Of a DNA stretch of 64,000 bases, positions 9,058-16,928 are shown in pieces. The notes beneath the pieces were generated by a model, which saw only the letters and a list, made by a program, of their open reading frames with translations, searched no databases and was not told the origin of the DNA. Origin of the DNA: DAHUXD01 sp963773905 (lineage in GTDB: Bacteria; Acidobacteriota; Thermoanaerobaculia; UBA5066; Gp7-AA6); the NCBI GenBank assembly GCA_963773905.1, contig CAVZDB010000005.1:248001-312000 (forward strand), in the 5' to 3' direction. The position numbers were made by a program, and so were the translations under genes. Positions within the stretch are counted from its first letter, which is position 1; every line of letters begins with the position of its first letter.

Positions 9058-10179
9058 TCAGGCCGCGATGCGGCGCTGCGTCACCGGGTCGAAGAGGTGG
9101 GCGCGGGTCCAGTCCACGGTCAGCTCGAGCAGGCTCCCCGGGGCCGGGACGACGTCGCCGCCGCGCACGACGCTGACGAGGACGTCTTCACCGCACCGCC
9201 CGTGGACCACGATCTCGCGGCCCAGGGGCTCGCACACCTCCACGCGGACCGCCAGGCGGCCGTCTCCCGCGCGCGGCGCGTGCGGCGACGCCGACAGGGT
9301 CGCCGCCGGGACGCCTTCTCGAAGGTCCTCCGGCCGCAGGCCGAGCATCACCGCCGAGCCCTCGCGCAGGGCGGCCGGCGCCCCGAGCGCGGGCGGCCAC
9401 TCGACCGAGAATCCCGAGGCGACCAGGCGGCCGCCGGCTCCGACCCGGGCGGGGAGAAAGTTCATGGGGAGCGTCCCGATGAAGCTCGCGACGAAGAGGT
9501 TCTCCGGACGGCGGTAGACCTCCATCGGAGCGCCGACCTGCTGGAGCCGTCCGTCCTTCATGACCGCGATGCGGGAGCCCATCGTCATCGCCTCCACCTG
9601 GTCGTGCGTGACGTACACGGTGGTGGTCTGAACGAGCTGCTGGATGCGCTTGATCTCGGCCCGCATCTGGACGCGCAGCTTCGCGTCCAGATTCGAGAGG
9701 GGCTCATCGAACAGGAAGACGGCCGGCTTGCGCATGATCGCCCGTCCGAGGGCCACGCGCTGGCGCTCGCCTCCCGAGAGCTGCCGCGGGCGGCGCTCCA
9801 GCAGCGCATCGATGCCCAGGAGCTTCGCCGTCTCCGCGACGAGACGGGCGACCTCCGGGGGCGGCGTCTTGCGGAGGCGCAGGCCGAACTCCAGGTTCTC
9901 GCGGACCGTCATGTGCGGATACAGCGCGTAGTTCTGGAAGACCATGGCGATGTCGCGGTCCTTGGGCGGGACGTCGTTGACGGGCCGGCCGTCGATCGTG
10001 ATCGTCCCGCTGGTGATGTCCTCGAGGCCCGCGATCATGCGCAGGGCCGTCGACTTTCCGGACCCCGACGGCCCCACGAGGACCATGAACTCCCGGTCGG
10101 CGATCTCGAGGCTCAGGTTCTCGATGACCGGCGCGTCGCCGTAACGCTTCCCCACGTCCACGAACGCGACGGCGGCCAC
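9058..10179 (-). CDS. ABC transporter ATPase, MalK/UgpC family
   Basis: A 373-residue ATPase for carbohydrate importers. It shows Walker A GPSGSGKST (about 36-44), Q-loop VFQNYALYPHM, signature LSGGERQRVALGRA, Walker B VFLFDEPLSNLDAK and switch His in YVTHDQVEAM. A C-terminal OB-type regulatory domain (about 240-373) marks the MalK/UgpC group that serves several sugar permeases. It is the first gene of the co-directional locus, 84 bp upstream of the LacI gene, and would energise the MalF/MalG pair encoded 8 kb downstream. Length is normal for the family. Confidence 0.95.
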   Translation of the reverse strand: MAAVAFVDVGKRYGDAPVIENLSLEIADREFMVLVGPSGSGKSTALRMIAGLEDITSGTITIDGRPVNDVPPKDRDIAMVFQNYALYPHMTVRENLEFGLRLRKTPPPEVARLVAETAKLLGIDALLERRPRQLSGGERQRVALGRAIMRKPAVFLFDEPLSNLDAKLRVQMRAEIKRIQQLVQTTTVYVTHDQVEAMTMGSRIAVMKDGRLQQVGAPMEVYRRPENLFVASFIGTLPMNFLPARVGAGGRLVASGFSVEWPPALGAPAALREGSAVMLGLRPEDLREGVPAATLSASPHAPRAGDGRLAVRVEVCEPLGREIVVHGRCGEDVLVSVVRGGDVVPAPGSLLELTVDWTRAHLFDPVTQRRIAA

Positions 10180-10236
10180 GGGGCCTTCTTAGCACGAGTC
10201 CGGGACGGAGAGATGCCTCGACTCCGAAACCCGCGG

Positions 10237-10242
10237 TAGTCT
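10237..10242 (+). promoter_or_regulatory. -10-like box of the exchanger gene
   Basis: TAGTCT ends 8 nt before the ATG at 10251. This spacing would put transcription start at or beside the start codon. No clear -35 or Shine-Dalgarno is seen. Confidence 0.35.
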
Positions 10243-10250
10243 GCCCGCGA

Positions 10251-11297
10251 ATGCGGTGGATCGGATGGCTCGCCCTCGGCCTCCCCGCGGCCGCGGCCGC
10301 CCGCTTCCTGGGCGCGCCCGAGTGGTGCGTCTTCGTCGGCTGCTCGATCGCACTGATTCCCTTCGCCCACTGGATCAGCGTGGCGGCCGAGCACCTCGCG
10401 GCGCACACCGGAGCGGGGCTCGGAGGCCTGCTGACCGCGACCTTCGGCAACGCCGCCGAGCTCATCATCACGGTCCTCGCGCTGCGGCGCGGCCTCGTCG
10501 ACCTCGTGAAGGCGTCGATCGTCGGCTCGATCATCGGCAACACGCTCCTCATCACCGGCGTGTCCGCGCTGGTGGGAGGCGTCAAGCACGGCCGCCAGAA
10601 GTTCTCGGTCAAGCCGACCGGACGGCACGCCGCGATGATGATCCTGGCGGTGGCGGCGCTCGGCCTGCCCGCCGTCTTCGCCCGCGTGCAGCCGAGCACG
10701 ACGGCGCGCCAGAACGAGTCGATCGGCATCGCGATCCTCCTGCTCGCGACGTACGCGTGCTCGATCTACTACTCGCACTTCTGGAGCCACCGAAAGGACA
10801 AGCCCTCGCTGGAGGAGGAGGGCGAGCGGCCCGTGAAGGGCTGGCCCCTCTCGCGCGCGCTGTGGGTGCTCGCGGGCGCGGTGGCCGGCACGGCGGCGGC
10901 GGGCGAGCTGCTGGTCCACGCGGTCGAGGGATTCTCGAAGGCCGCCGGGCTCTCGCCCGCCTTCATCGGCCTGATCGTCATCCCCTTCATCGGCAACGTC
11001 GCCGAGCACTACGCCGCGGTCGACTTCGCCCGCTCCAACCGGATCGAGCTCTCCTTCTCGATCGCCGCCAACTCCTCGACGCAGATCGCGCTGTTCGTGG
11101 CGCCGCTGCTCGTCCTGGTCTCGCTCTTCTTCCACCCGATGGACCTGACGCTCCAGCCCATCGAGCTCGTGACGCTCTTCTTCTCCTCCGCGATCTTCGC
11201 GTACCTGTCGGTCGACGGCGAGACCAACTGGTTCGAAGGCGTGCAGCTGCTCGCGCTCTACCTCATCGCGGCGGTGTCGTTCTTCTTCCTCTCCTGA
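10251..11297 (+). CDS. cax: Ca2+/H+ antiporter of the CAX family
   Basis: A 348-residue inner-membrane cation exchanger with about 11 hydrophobic segments. The two inverted-repeat ion-binding motifs of the CaCA superfamily are visible: GNAAELIITV (about 74-83) and GNVAEHYAAV (about 248-257), each with the key acidic residue. An acidic cytoplasmic stretch (SLEEEGERP) separates the halves. It would export Ca2+ in exchange for protons. Transcribed divergently from the ABC ATPase gene with 71 bp between them; its 3' end overlaps the convergent EamA gene by 40 bp. Confidence 0.95.
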   Translation: MRWIGWLALGLPAAAAARFLGAPEWCVFVGCSIALIPFAHWISVAAEHLAAHTGAGLGGLLTATFGNAAELIITVLALRRGLVDLVKASIVGSIIGNTLLITGVSALVGGVKHGRQKFSVKPTGRHAAMMILAVAALGLPAVFARVQPSTTARQNESIGIAILLLATYACSIYYSHFWSHRKDKPSLEEEGERPVKGWPLSRALWVLAGAVAGTAAAGELLVHAVEGFSKAAGLSPAFIGLIVIPFIGNVAEHYAAVDFARSNRIELSFSIAANSSTQIALFVAPLLVLVSLFFHPMDLTLQPIELVTLFFSSAIFAYLSVDGETNWFEGVQLLALYLIAAVSFFFLS

Positions 11298-12223
11298 GCG
11301 CGCCGGCGCATGGGCGCCGCCGCCAGCAGCACCGCGGCCAGGATCAGCCCCGCGCCAGCCAGCACGCGCGGCGAGAAGCTCTCGCCGAGCAGCAGGCTGC
11401 CGAGCGCGACCGCGATCACGGTGTCGACGACGGGGATCGTGCCGATGACCGAGACCGGCACGCGCGCGATGAGCCAGAAGAGGCCGGCGAACGGGAGCGC
11501 CGTCCCCAGGATCGACAGGTAGAGCAGTGCGCCGACCGCCCGCGGCGTCCAGTTCAGGAGCGCGCCGCGCTCGAAGACGACGGCGAGCATGAGGAGCAGG
11601 AGCGATCCCGAGAGCGTCTGGAGCCAGACGTTCCAGACCGGCGGGACCTCCGGGAAGTGCTTCTTGTTGTACACGTTGGAGTACGCGGCGACGATCGACG
11701 AGGTCAGCACGAACGCTCCGCCCTCGAGCAGCGGCCGGGCCCGATGCGAGAACGCCGAGCCGAGCGCCGGCGCCTCGATCACCGCGACGCCGAGAAGCCC
11801 CAGCGCCGCGGAACCCGCGGTCCGCGGCGTGAGCGGCTCCTCCGGCAGCATCGCGTGCGCGAGGAGGCCCACGAAGAGCGGGAACGTAGCGAACAGAACG
11901 GCAGCGAGCCCCGATTCGATCCGCTCCTCGGCCAGGAAGATGCAGGCGTAGTTGACGCCGATCTGCAGCGTGCCGGCCCAGAGGATGCGGAGCGTCATCG
12001 TCCTCCCGCCCGCGACCGCGATGCCCCGCGCCCTAAACGCCAAAGCGAAAGGCGCGATGAGCGCGCACGCGAGCGCCATCCGGATGCCGGCGAACCAGAG
12101 CGGGGGCAAATCGCGCAGTCCGACCTTGATGACCAGCCACGTCGAGCCCCAGACGGCGCAGAGCCCGACGTACATCGCCAGGTTGCGGCCTCGCAGAACG
12201 TGGCGCCCGCGGAGCTCCGACAT
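11258..12223 (-). CDS. EamA (DMT superfamily) transporter
   Basis: A 321-residue drug/metabolite transporter with two EamA repeats and about ten membrane spans. Typical features are WGSTWLVIKVGL at the first span, FLAEERIESGLAAVLFATFPL in repeat one and SVIGTIPVVDTVIAVALGSLLLGE in repeat two. Substrate is not predictable. The 3' end overlaps the convergent exchanger gene, and its 5' end faces the msrC-like gene across 25 bp. Confidence 0.92.
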   Translation of the reverse strand: MSELRGRHVLRGRNLAMYVGLCAVWGSTWLVIKVGLRDLPPLWFAGIRMALACALIAPFALAFRARGIAVAGGRTMTLRILWAGTLQIGVNYACIFLAEERIESGLAAVLFATFPLFVGLLAHAMLPEEPLTPRTAGSAALGLLGVAVIEAPALGSAFSHRARPLLEGGAFVLTSSIVAAYSNVYNKKHFPEVPPVWNVWLQTLSGSLLLLMLAVVFERGALLNWTPRAVGALLYLSILGTALPFAGLFWLIARVPVSVIGTIPVVDTVIAVALGSLLLGESFSPRVLAGAGLILAAVLLAAAPMRRRAQERKKNDTAAMR

Positions 12224-12235
12224 GCACCGATCCTA

Positions 12236-12241
12236 TAGAAT
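12236..12241 (+). promoter_or_regulatory. -10 box of the msrC-like gene
   Basis: TATAGAAT (12234-12241, core TAGAAT) ends 7 nt before the ATG at 12249; there is no room for a Shine-Dalgarno between predicted transcription start and start codon. Confidence 0.5.
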
Positions 12242-12248
12242 CGCGGCG

Positions 12249-12749
12249 ATGTTCGAGTCGAAGGCGTCGTCGAGTGTCGAGGAGACCTACCGGCAGCTGC
12301 CGGCGTCGCTCGAGGCGCTCCTCGAGGGCGAGACCGACGCGCTCGCCAACCTCGCGAACGCCGCCGCGCTTCTCTACGGAAGCCTGCCGCGGATCAACTG
12401 GGCCGGCTTCTACCTCCTGCGCGCCGGCGCCGGCGAGGAGCTCGTCCTCGGCCCCTTCCAGGGGAAGCCCGCCTGCGTGCGGATCGCGCTGGGCAAGGGC
12501 GTGTGCGGCACCGCGGCGGCGCGCCGCGAGACGCTCGTCGTACCGGACGTGCTCGCGTTCCCGGGCCACATCGCCTGCGACGCGGCGTCGCGCTCGGAGA
12601 TCGTGGTGCCGATCCTGGACGGGGAGACGCTTCGGGGAGTCCTCGACGTCGACGCGCCCGAGAAGGACCGGTTCGGGAGCGAAGACCGTGCGGTGCTCGA
12701 GGAGTGCGTCCGCGTGCTCCTGCCGCGCGTCGCCTGGTCGACCCTCTGA
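12249..12749 (+). CDS. msrC: Free methionine-(R)-sulfoxide reductase (GAF domain)
   Basis: A 166-residue single-GAF-domain enzyme that reduces free Met-R-sulfoxide in the cytosol using thioredoxin-like donors. Family signature stretches are intact: NWAGFYLL, LGPFQGKPACVRI, GKGVCGTAA and PGHIACDAASRSEIVVPI, giving the three expected redox cysteines. The start chosen is the ATG at 12249, because it directly follows a -10-like box and aligns with family length; the frame is open further upstream without support. It acts in oxidative damage repair and has no operon partner here. Confidence 0.93.
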   Translation: MFESKASSSVEETYRQLPASLEALLEGETDALANLANAAALLYGSLPRINWAGFYLLRAGAGEELVLGPFQGKPACVRIALGKGVCGTAAARRETLVVPDVLAFPGHIACDAASRSEIVVPILDGETLRGVLDVDAPEKDRFGSEDRAVLEECVRVLLPRVAWSTL

Positions 12750-12762
12750 CCCCGAACGGCGA

Positions 12763-13926
12763 TCAGTTCAGCGGCAATCTCCCGCCGAATCCTTCCTCGT
12801 ACCCGTGGAAGTGGTTCAGCGAGGACTCGGGGTACTTCCAGCAGTAGTAGCCGGCCCCCGAGTCGAAGTCGACGAGCCAGAGGCCCTTGATCTCGAGGCC
12901 GAGCGAGCGGACCTCGCGCATCCAGTCGCGCACGACGGACTCGCGCTCCTGCTCGAGGTCGGAGGCGAGCTGTCCGTAGCGCAGGACCGCGTCGCTCGTG
13001 AGGTCCTTGACGCGGGGCAGAAGCGCGCGCGCCTCGTCGAGCGTGAAGACGCGGCGCGCCTTGTCGTCGTCGTCGCTCTCGCCGTCGGGCAATCCCTCGC
13101 CCTCGTCGCTCCGGCCCTCGGCTCGCGCCTTGAGGCCCGCGATCAGGCGCCGCAGCGTCTCGGCGTCCTCGCCCTCCGCCCGCTCGACGAAGCGCTCGAG
13201 ATAGACGATCGCCTCGACCGGCCTCCCGCACTTCACGAGCAGGAGTCCGCGCTCTCTCCAGAGCGCCGGGTCGCCCGGCTCGAGCGCGTCGGCGAATGCC
13301 AGCGCGGCGAGCGCCTCCTCCCAGCGGTTCCGGCGCTCGTAGGAGCGGCGCAGGTTGCCGAGCACGCGGGAGAGGATCGCGCGAGGCGGATCGGGTGCGA
13401 GGATCTCGGGAGGAAGCGAGACCGGCGAGCCGAAGATCGCCGCGAGCCGCCGCGAGAGTCCCTCCGCCTCGTAGAGCGCCCCGCCGTCGAAGGGGTCGAG
13501 GAACATCCCGTCGGGAGCATCGGGGCCGCCGACGACAAAGTGGCCGGGCAGGCCGACGCCCGTGAGGCGCAGGCCCGCCAGGCGCGCCACCTCGACCGCC
13601 ACGATCGAGAGCGTGATCGGCATGCCCCGGCGCCGCGAAAGCACGCGCGCGACGGAGGAGTTGCTGGGCAGGTCGTAGGACTCCTCGTCGCCGCGGTAGC
13701 CCTCCTCGGTGAAGAGAACGCGGCAGAGCGCGGAGAACGGCTGCTCGCCGCGCTGTGCGGCCGCCGAGACCCGTGCCGCCAGGGATGCGACGGTCCGGCG
13801 GGCCCCGTCCAGGTCCTCCTGGGGCTCGATCAGCGCCGCGATCAGGAGCGCGCCCTCGAAGAGGTCGGGCTGGCCGCTCTCCTGAAGCTGGCGGAACCGG
13901 CCCAGCAGATCGCTCTCGGGCGCCAT
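12763..13926 (-). CDS. SirB1-like transglutaminase/TPR protein fused to DUF2203
   Basis: A 387-residue two-part protein. Residues about 1-265 match the SirB1 family: a transglutaminase-like core (GMPITLSIVAVEVARLAGL, GLPGHFVVGG, FLDPFDGGALY) followed by TPR-like helices. An acidic linker (DGESDDDDKA) leads to a C-terminal DUF2203 domain (about 290-387: FTLDEARALLPRVKDLT, IKGLWLVDFDSGAGYYCW). Both families are normally separate proteins, so the fusion suggests that they work together, though neither has a firm function. The frame is continuous with no sign of an artefactual join. It is 4 bp upstream of, and co-directional with, the end of the O-methyltransferase gene. Confidence 0.85.
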   Translation of the reverse strand: MAPESDLLGRFRQLQESGQPDLFEGALLIAALIEPQEDLDGARRTVASLAARVSAAAQRGEQPFSALCRVLFTEEGYRGDEESYDLPSNSSVARVLSRRRGMPITLSIVAVEVARLAGLRLTGVGLPGHFVVGGPDAPDGMFLDPFDGGALYEAEGLSRRLAAIFGSPVSLPPEILAPDPPRAILSRVLGNLRRSYERRNRWEEALAALAFADALEPGDPALWRERGLLLVKCGRPVEAIVYLERFVERAEGEDAETLRRLIAGLKARAEGRSDEGEGLPDGESDDDDKARRVFTLDEARALLPRVKDLTSDAVLRYGQLASDLEQERESVVRDWMREVRSLGLEIKGLWLVDFDSGAGYYCWKYPESSLNHFHGYEEGFGGRLPLN

Positions 13927-13930
13927 GGGC

Positions 13931-14563
13931 CTACTCCCGCCGCGCGATCGCGACCCCGTCGCGCAGCGGCACGATGACGCTCTTGAACTCCTGGAGCGAG
14001 AAGAGGATCTCGTTGAACTGCCGGATCCCGTCGGTCGCAGGATCGCTGACGTTGCCGTCGACCACCTTGCCAGACCAAAGCACGTTGTCCGCGAGGAGGT
14101 AGCCGCCGCGCCGGATGCGCGGGGCGGCCGCCTGGAGCGCCCGCGGATAGCCCTCCTTGTCCACGTCGACGAACACGACGTCGAAGTAGCCGGTCGTGGC
14201 CTCCAGCGACCCGACCGCGTCGCCCACCTTGATCGAGACGCGGTCCAGGAGGTCCATGCGCTGGAGGTACCCGCGCGCCTGTTCGGCCTTGGCAGGATCG
14301 CCGTCGGTGTAGAAGACCTGCCCGCCCCGTCCCACCGCCTGAGCGAAGAACGCGGTCGAGTAGCCGATCGCGCTGCCGAGCTCGAAGACGCGGTCGGCGC
14401 CGATCGAGCGCGTCAGGATCTGCAGCAGGGTCCCCACCGCGGGTCCCACGATCGGCACGTCGTGCTGGGCGGCGTAGGCCTCCATCTCGGCGATCACCGG
14501 GTCGCGCGCCGGGAGGAGCTCCTTGATGTACGCGTCGAGGGCGGGAGGGATCAGGTCGATCAC
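13931..14563 (-). CDS. Class I SAM-dependent O-methyltransferase (catechol/CCoA type)
   Basis: A 210-residue small-molecule O-methyltransferase. The SAM-binding motif is VFELGSAIGYSTAFFA (about 59-74), followed by the metal/acceptor region FDVVFVDVDKEGYPRAL and GGYLLADNVLWSGKV. The GTG start at 14563 is 6 nt after a TAGAAT box. It and the SirB1-DUF2203 gene are co-directional and 4 bp apart, so probably one operon. The acceptor is unknown. Confidence 0.9.
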   Translation of the reverse strand: MIDLIPPALDAYIKELLPARDPVIAEMEAYAAQHDVPIVGPAVGTLLQILTRSIGADRVFELGSAIGYSTAFFAQAVGRGGQVFYTDGDPAKAEQARGYLQRMDLLDRVSIKVGDAVGSLEATTGYFDVVFVDVDKEGYPRALQAAAPRIRRGGYLLADNVLWSGKVVDGNVSDPATDGIRQFNEILFSLQEFKSVIVPLRDGVAIARRE

Positions 14564-14569
14564 GCACGG

Positions 14570-14575
14570 ATTCTA
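14570..14575 (-). promoter_or_regulatory. -10 box of the O-methyltransferase gene
   Basis: On the minus strand TATAGAAT (core TAGAAT) ends 6 nt before the GTG at 14563, and lies back to back with the M20 gene's TATAAT box. Confidence 0.5.
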
Positions 14576-14585
14576 TACAGACTCG

Positions 14586-14591
14586 TATAAT
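14586..14591 (+). promoter_or_regulatory. -10 box of the M20 peptidase gene
   Basis: A consensus TATAAT ends 6 nt before the GTG at 14598, predicting a leaderless transcript. Confidence 0.55.
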
Positions 14592-14597
14592 CCGCCC

Positions 14598-15821
14598 GTG
14601 AACGCCGCCGACGCACGCCTCGAGCGGCTCATCGCGGACTTTCCCAGAGCGGAGCTCGACCGCCTGGTCCAGACGCGCCGCGACTTCCACCGCCATCCCG
14701 AGATCGCCTACGAGGAGCGCCGCACCGGCGAGATCGTCGCGAGCCGCCTGCGCGCGCTCGACCTGTCGCCGCGGACCGGCCTGGCGGAGACCGGCGTCGT
14801 CGCGGACGCGGCTGCGGCGACGAACGGAGCCGCGGGCACCGCAGGCGTCGCGGGCACCGCAGGGGCCCGGCTGATGCTGCGCGCGGACATGGACGCGCTC
14901 CCCGTCCAGGAGGCGAGCGGCGCGCCCTACGCGTCCGAGGAGCCGGGCCGCATGCACGCCTGCGGGCACGACGGGCACATGGCGATCGGCCTCGCCGTCG
15001 CGGAACGCCTCGTGCGCCGGCCGCCGGCCGCGGCGCTGCGCTTCCTCTACCAGCCCGCGGAGGAGGGGCGCGGGGGCGCGCAGGCCTGCACGGACCAGGG
15101 AGCGCTCGACGGCGTCTCCGCGGCCCTCGGCCTGCATCTCTGGAGCCCGCTTCCCGTCGGCAAGATCGGCATCAATCGGGGCGCGCTGATGGCGGCCGTG
15201 GACAACTTCACGATCGACATCGAGGGCCGCGGCGGCCACGGCGCCTCGCCCCACGAGACCGCCGATCCGATCCTCGCCGCGGCGCGGGTCGTGGAGGCGC
15301 TGCAGGCCGTCGTCTCACGAGAGATCTCCCCGCTCGACTCCGCCGTCGTCACGATCGGCAGCATCCACGGCGGGACCGCGTTCAACGTCATCCCGAACTC
15401 CGTCCAGCTCCACGGGACGGCGCGGTCCTTCACCGAGATCACGGGGCGTGCGCTCCCGGAGAAGATCCGGCGCATCGTGGAGGGCACCGCGTCCGCGTGC
15501 GGCGTGCGCGCGACGATCCGCTACGAGCGCACCAACAGCGCGACCGTCAACGACCCGCGCGTCGCGGATCTCGTCATCGAGGCCGCGAGCGCGCTGCTCG
15601 GCGAGGAGAACGTGGAGACGGACACGCGGACCCTCGGCGGCGAGGACATGTCCGTCTACCTCGAGCGCGTGCCCGGCTGCTTCTTCTTCGTGGGCTGCGC
15701 GCGCGAGGGAGCGCTGCGCCCGCACCACTCCCCCGAGTTCGACATCGACGAGCGCGCGCTGGCGGTGGGGACGGTGGTGTTGGAGGCGGCGGCGCGGGCC
15801 GTTGCGAATTTTAGATTTTAG
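14598..15821 (+). CDS. M20-family amidohydrolase (HipO/ILR1 type)
   Basis: About 407 residues, a cytosolic di-metal amidase of the M20D group that hydrolyses N-acyl or N-aryl amino acids. Metal-site motifs are intact: LRADMDALPVQE, HACGHDGHMAIG and LYQPAEEGRGGAQ, with the dimerisation-domain stretch RGGHGASPHETADPI. A low-complexity Gly/Ala/Thr insert near residue 75 comes from a short imperfect tandem DNA repeat. The GTG at 14598 is preferred because a TATAAT box lies 6 nt ahead and the protein then aligns with family starts. The gene ends in AT-rich repeat DNA. Confidence 0.93.
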   Translation: MNAADARLERLIADFPRAELDRLVQTRRDFHRHPEIAYEERRTGEIVASRLRALDLSPRTGLAETGVVADAAAATNGAAGTAGVAGTAGARLMLRADMDALPVQEASGAPYASEEPGRMHACGHDGHMAIGLAVAERLVRRPPAAALRFLYQPAEEGRGGAQACTDQGALDGVSAALGLHLWSPLPVGKIGINRGALMAAVDNFTIDIEGRGGHGASPHETADPILAAARVVEALQAVVSREISPLDSAVVTIGSIHGGTAFNVIPNSVQLHGTARSFTEITGRALPEKIRRIVEGTASACGVRATIRYERTNSATVNDPRVADLVIEAASALLGEENVETDTRTLGGEDMSVYLERVPGCFFFVGCAREGALRPHHSPEFDIDERALAVGTVVLEAAARAVANFRF

Positions 15822-15883
15822 AGTTTAGATTTCGGATTTGAGGTACTGACAGCGCAGCCAATCCAAAATCCAAAATCCAAAAT
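15809..15883. repeat. AT-rich heptamer repeats (CCAAAAT type)
   Basis: Three exact tandem CCAAAAT units lie at 15863-15883, preceded by looser TTTAGATTTTAGAG-type repeats (15809-15842) that are strikingly AT-rich for this genome. The same three-unit array recurs near 25.7 kb. The run overlaps the last codons of two converging genes. Confidence 0.75.
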
Positions 15884-16905
15884 CATTCCACCCCCGGCCC
15901 TGGATCGAACTCGTCGCCGATGTTGGGCCCGTCCATTGGTGGTGAATGAAGTCGTAGCGCATGCCGATCTGCGTGAACGGCACCCGGAACGCGTTGAAGA
16001 AGAGGAAGAGAGCGCGGCCCCACCAGGTCGTGTCCCGGACGCCGATCTCGGTCAGGATCTGAGGGAGTTCAAGCCGACCTCGATGCCGATCTGCTGCTGG
16101 CGGTAAGGGATCAGCGAATTGCGGTAGCCCTTCGTGCCGTAGGTGACCGAGACCAGCAGGAACCGCGCGAGGCCGATGTTCCGGCACAGCCGCTTCGCGA
16201 AGCCGGCGAGCTTGAGGTCGCCGGTGTAGATCTCCTCGGAGTAGTCCTTGCCGGGATACGTGACGGGGCAGCAGGGCTCGGGGAGACGAGTCCGGATGAA
16301 GCCGAAGCGGAAGCCCCAGACGTCGTCGAGGCCGTGCCTGGAGACGAACACCGCCGCGGACGCGCCGAGCGTGTCCGCGATGACGTCCTCGTAGGAGCCG
16401 CCGCCGCCGTGGCCGAGGGAGTCGCCGATCTCCGTGATCATCCCGGCTCCAACGGTCGTCGCGAACGCCATCCAGTACGCCGCCGGATCCGGGTAGCCGG
16501 AGCGGTAGTACGCGATGTGCAGCTCGCGCGAGAGAATGTTGTAGAGGACGAAGTGCGAGGCCTTGTCGGCGCCGCCGGCGTACGTGTTCTCGCCGCGTCG
16601 CTCCAGTCCGAGGGCGAGAACGCGTGCCTCGCCTCCGCCTCATCCCCGTCGCCGACGATCCGCGGCTCGGGAAAGGCCTCCTCGAGCCCGGGGCCGGCGT
16701 CGTCGCCTGCGTCGTCGGGAGGGAAATACGCGGACGCGGGAAGCGACGGGGGGAAGACGTGGAGGCGCGGCGGAGTCTCTTCGGCTCCGAGCGCGGGTGC
16801 CGCCCCCGGGACGAGGGTCGCGGGCGCGATGAGGAGCAGGACCCAATGCGGCGTTCGGCGCCAGGCACGGCGCCAGCTCCGGGACGTGTCCGCTCCGACC
16901 GTCAT
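15883..16905 (-). pseudogene. DUF2279 family envelope protein, frameshifted paralogue
   Basis: This is a second copy of the DUF2279 protein encoded next to it. Signal peptide and N-terminus (WVLLLIAPATLVPGAAPALG) are in one frame, the core (ENTYAGGADKASHF through IEVGLN) in a second, the following part (LPQILTEIGVRDTTWWGRAL) in a third, and the last residues (GPNIGDEFDPG) need a further shift. Each switch, near 16597, 16069 and 15926, can be explained by one base change; two lie in short C runs. The conserved motifs are otherwise undamaged and no internal nonsense codon is needed, so sequencing error is as likely as true decay. Confidence 0.75.
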
Positions 16906-16928
16906 CCGCGATGCTGAAACTCAGCCGG

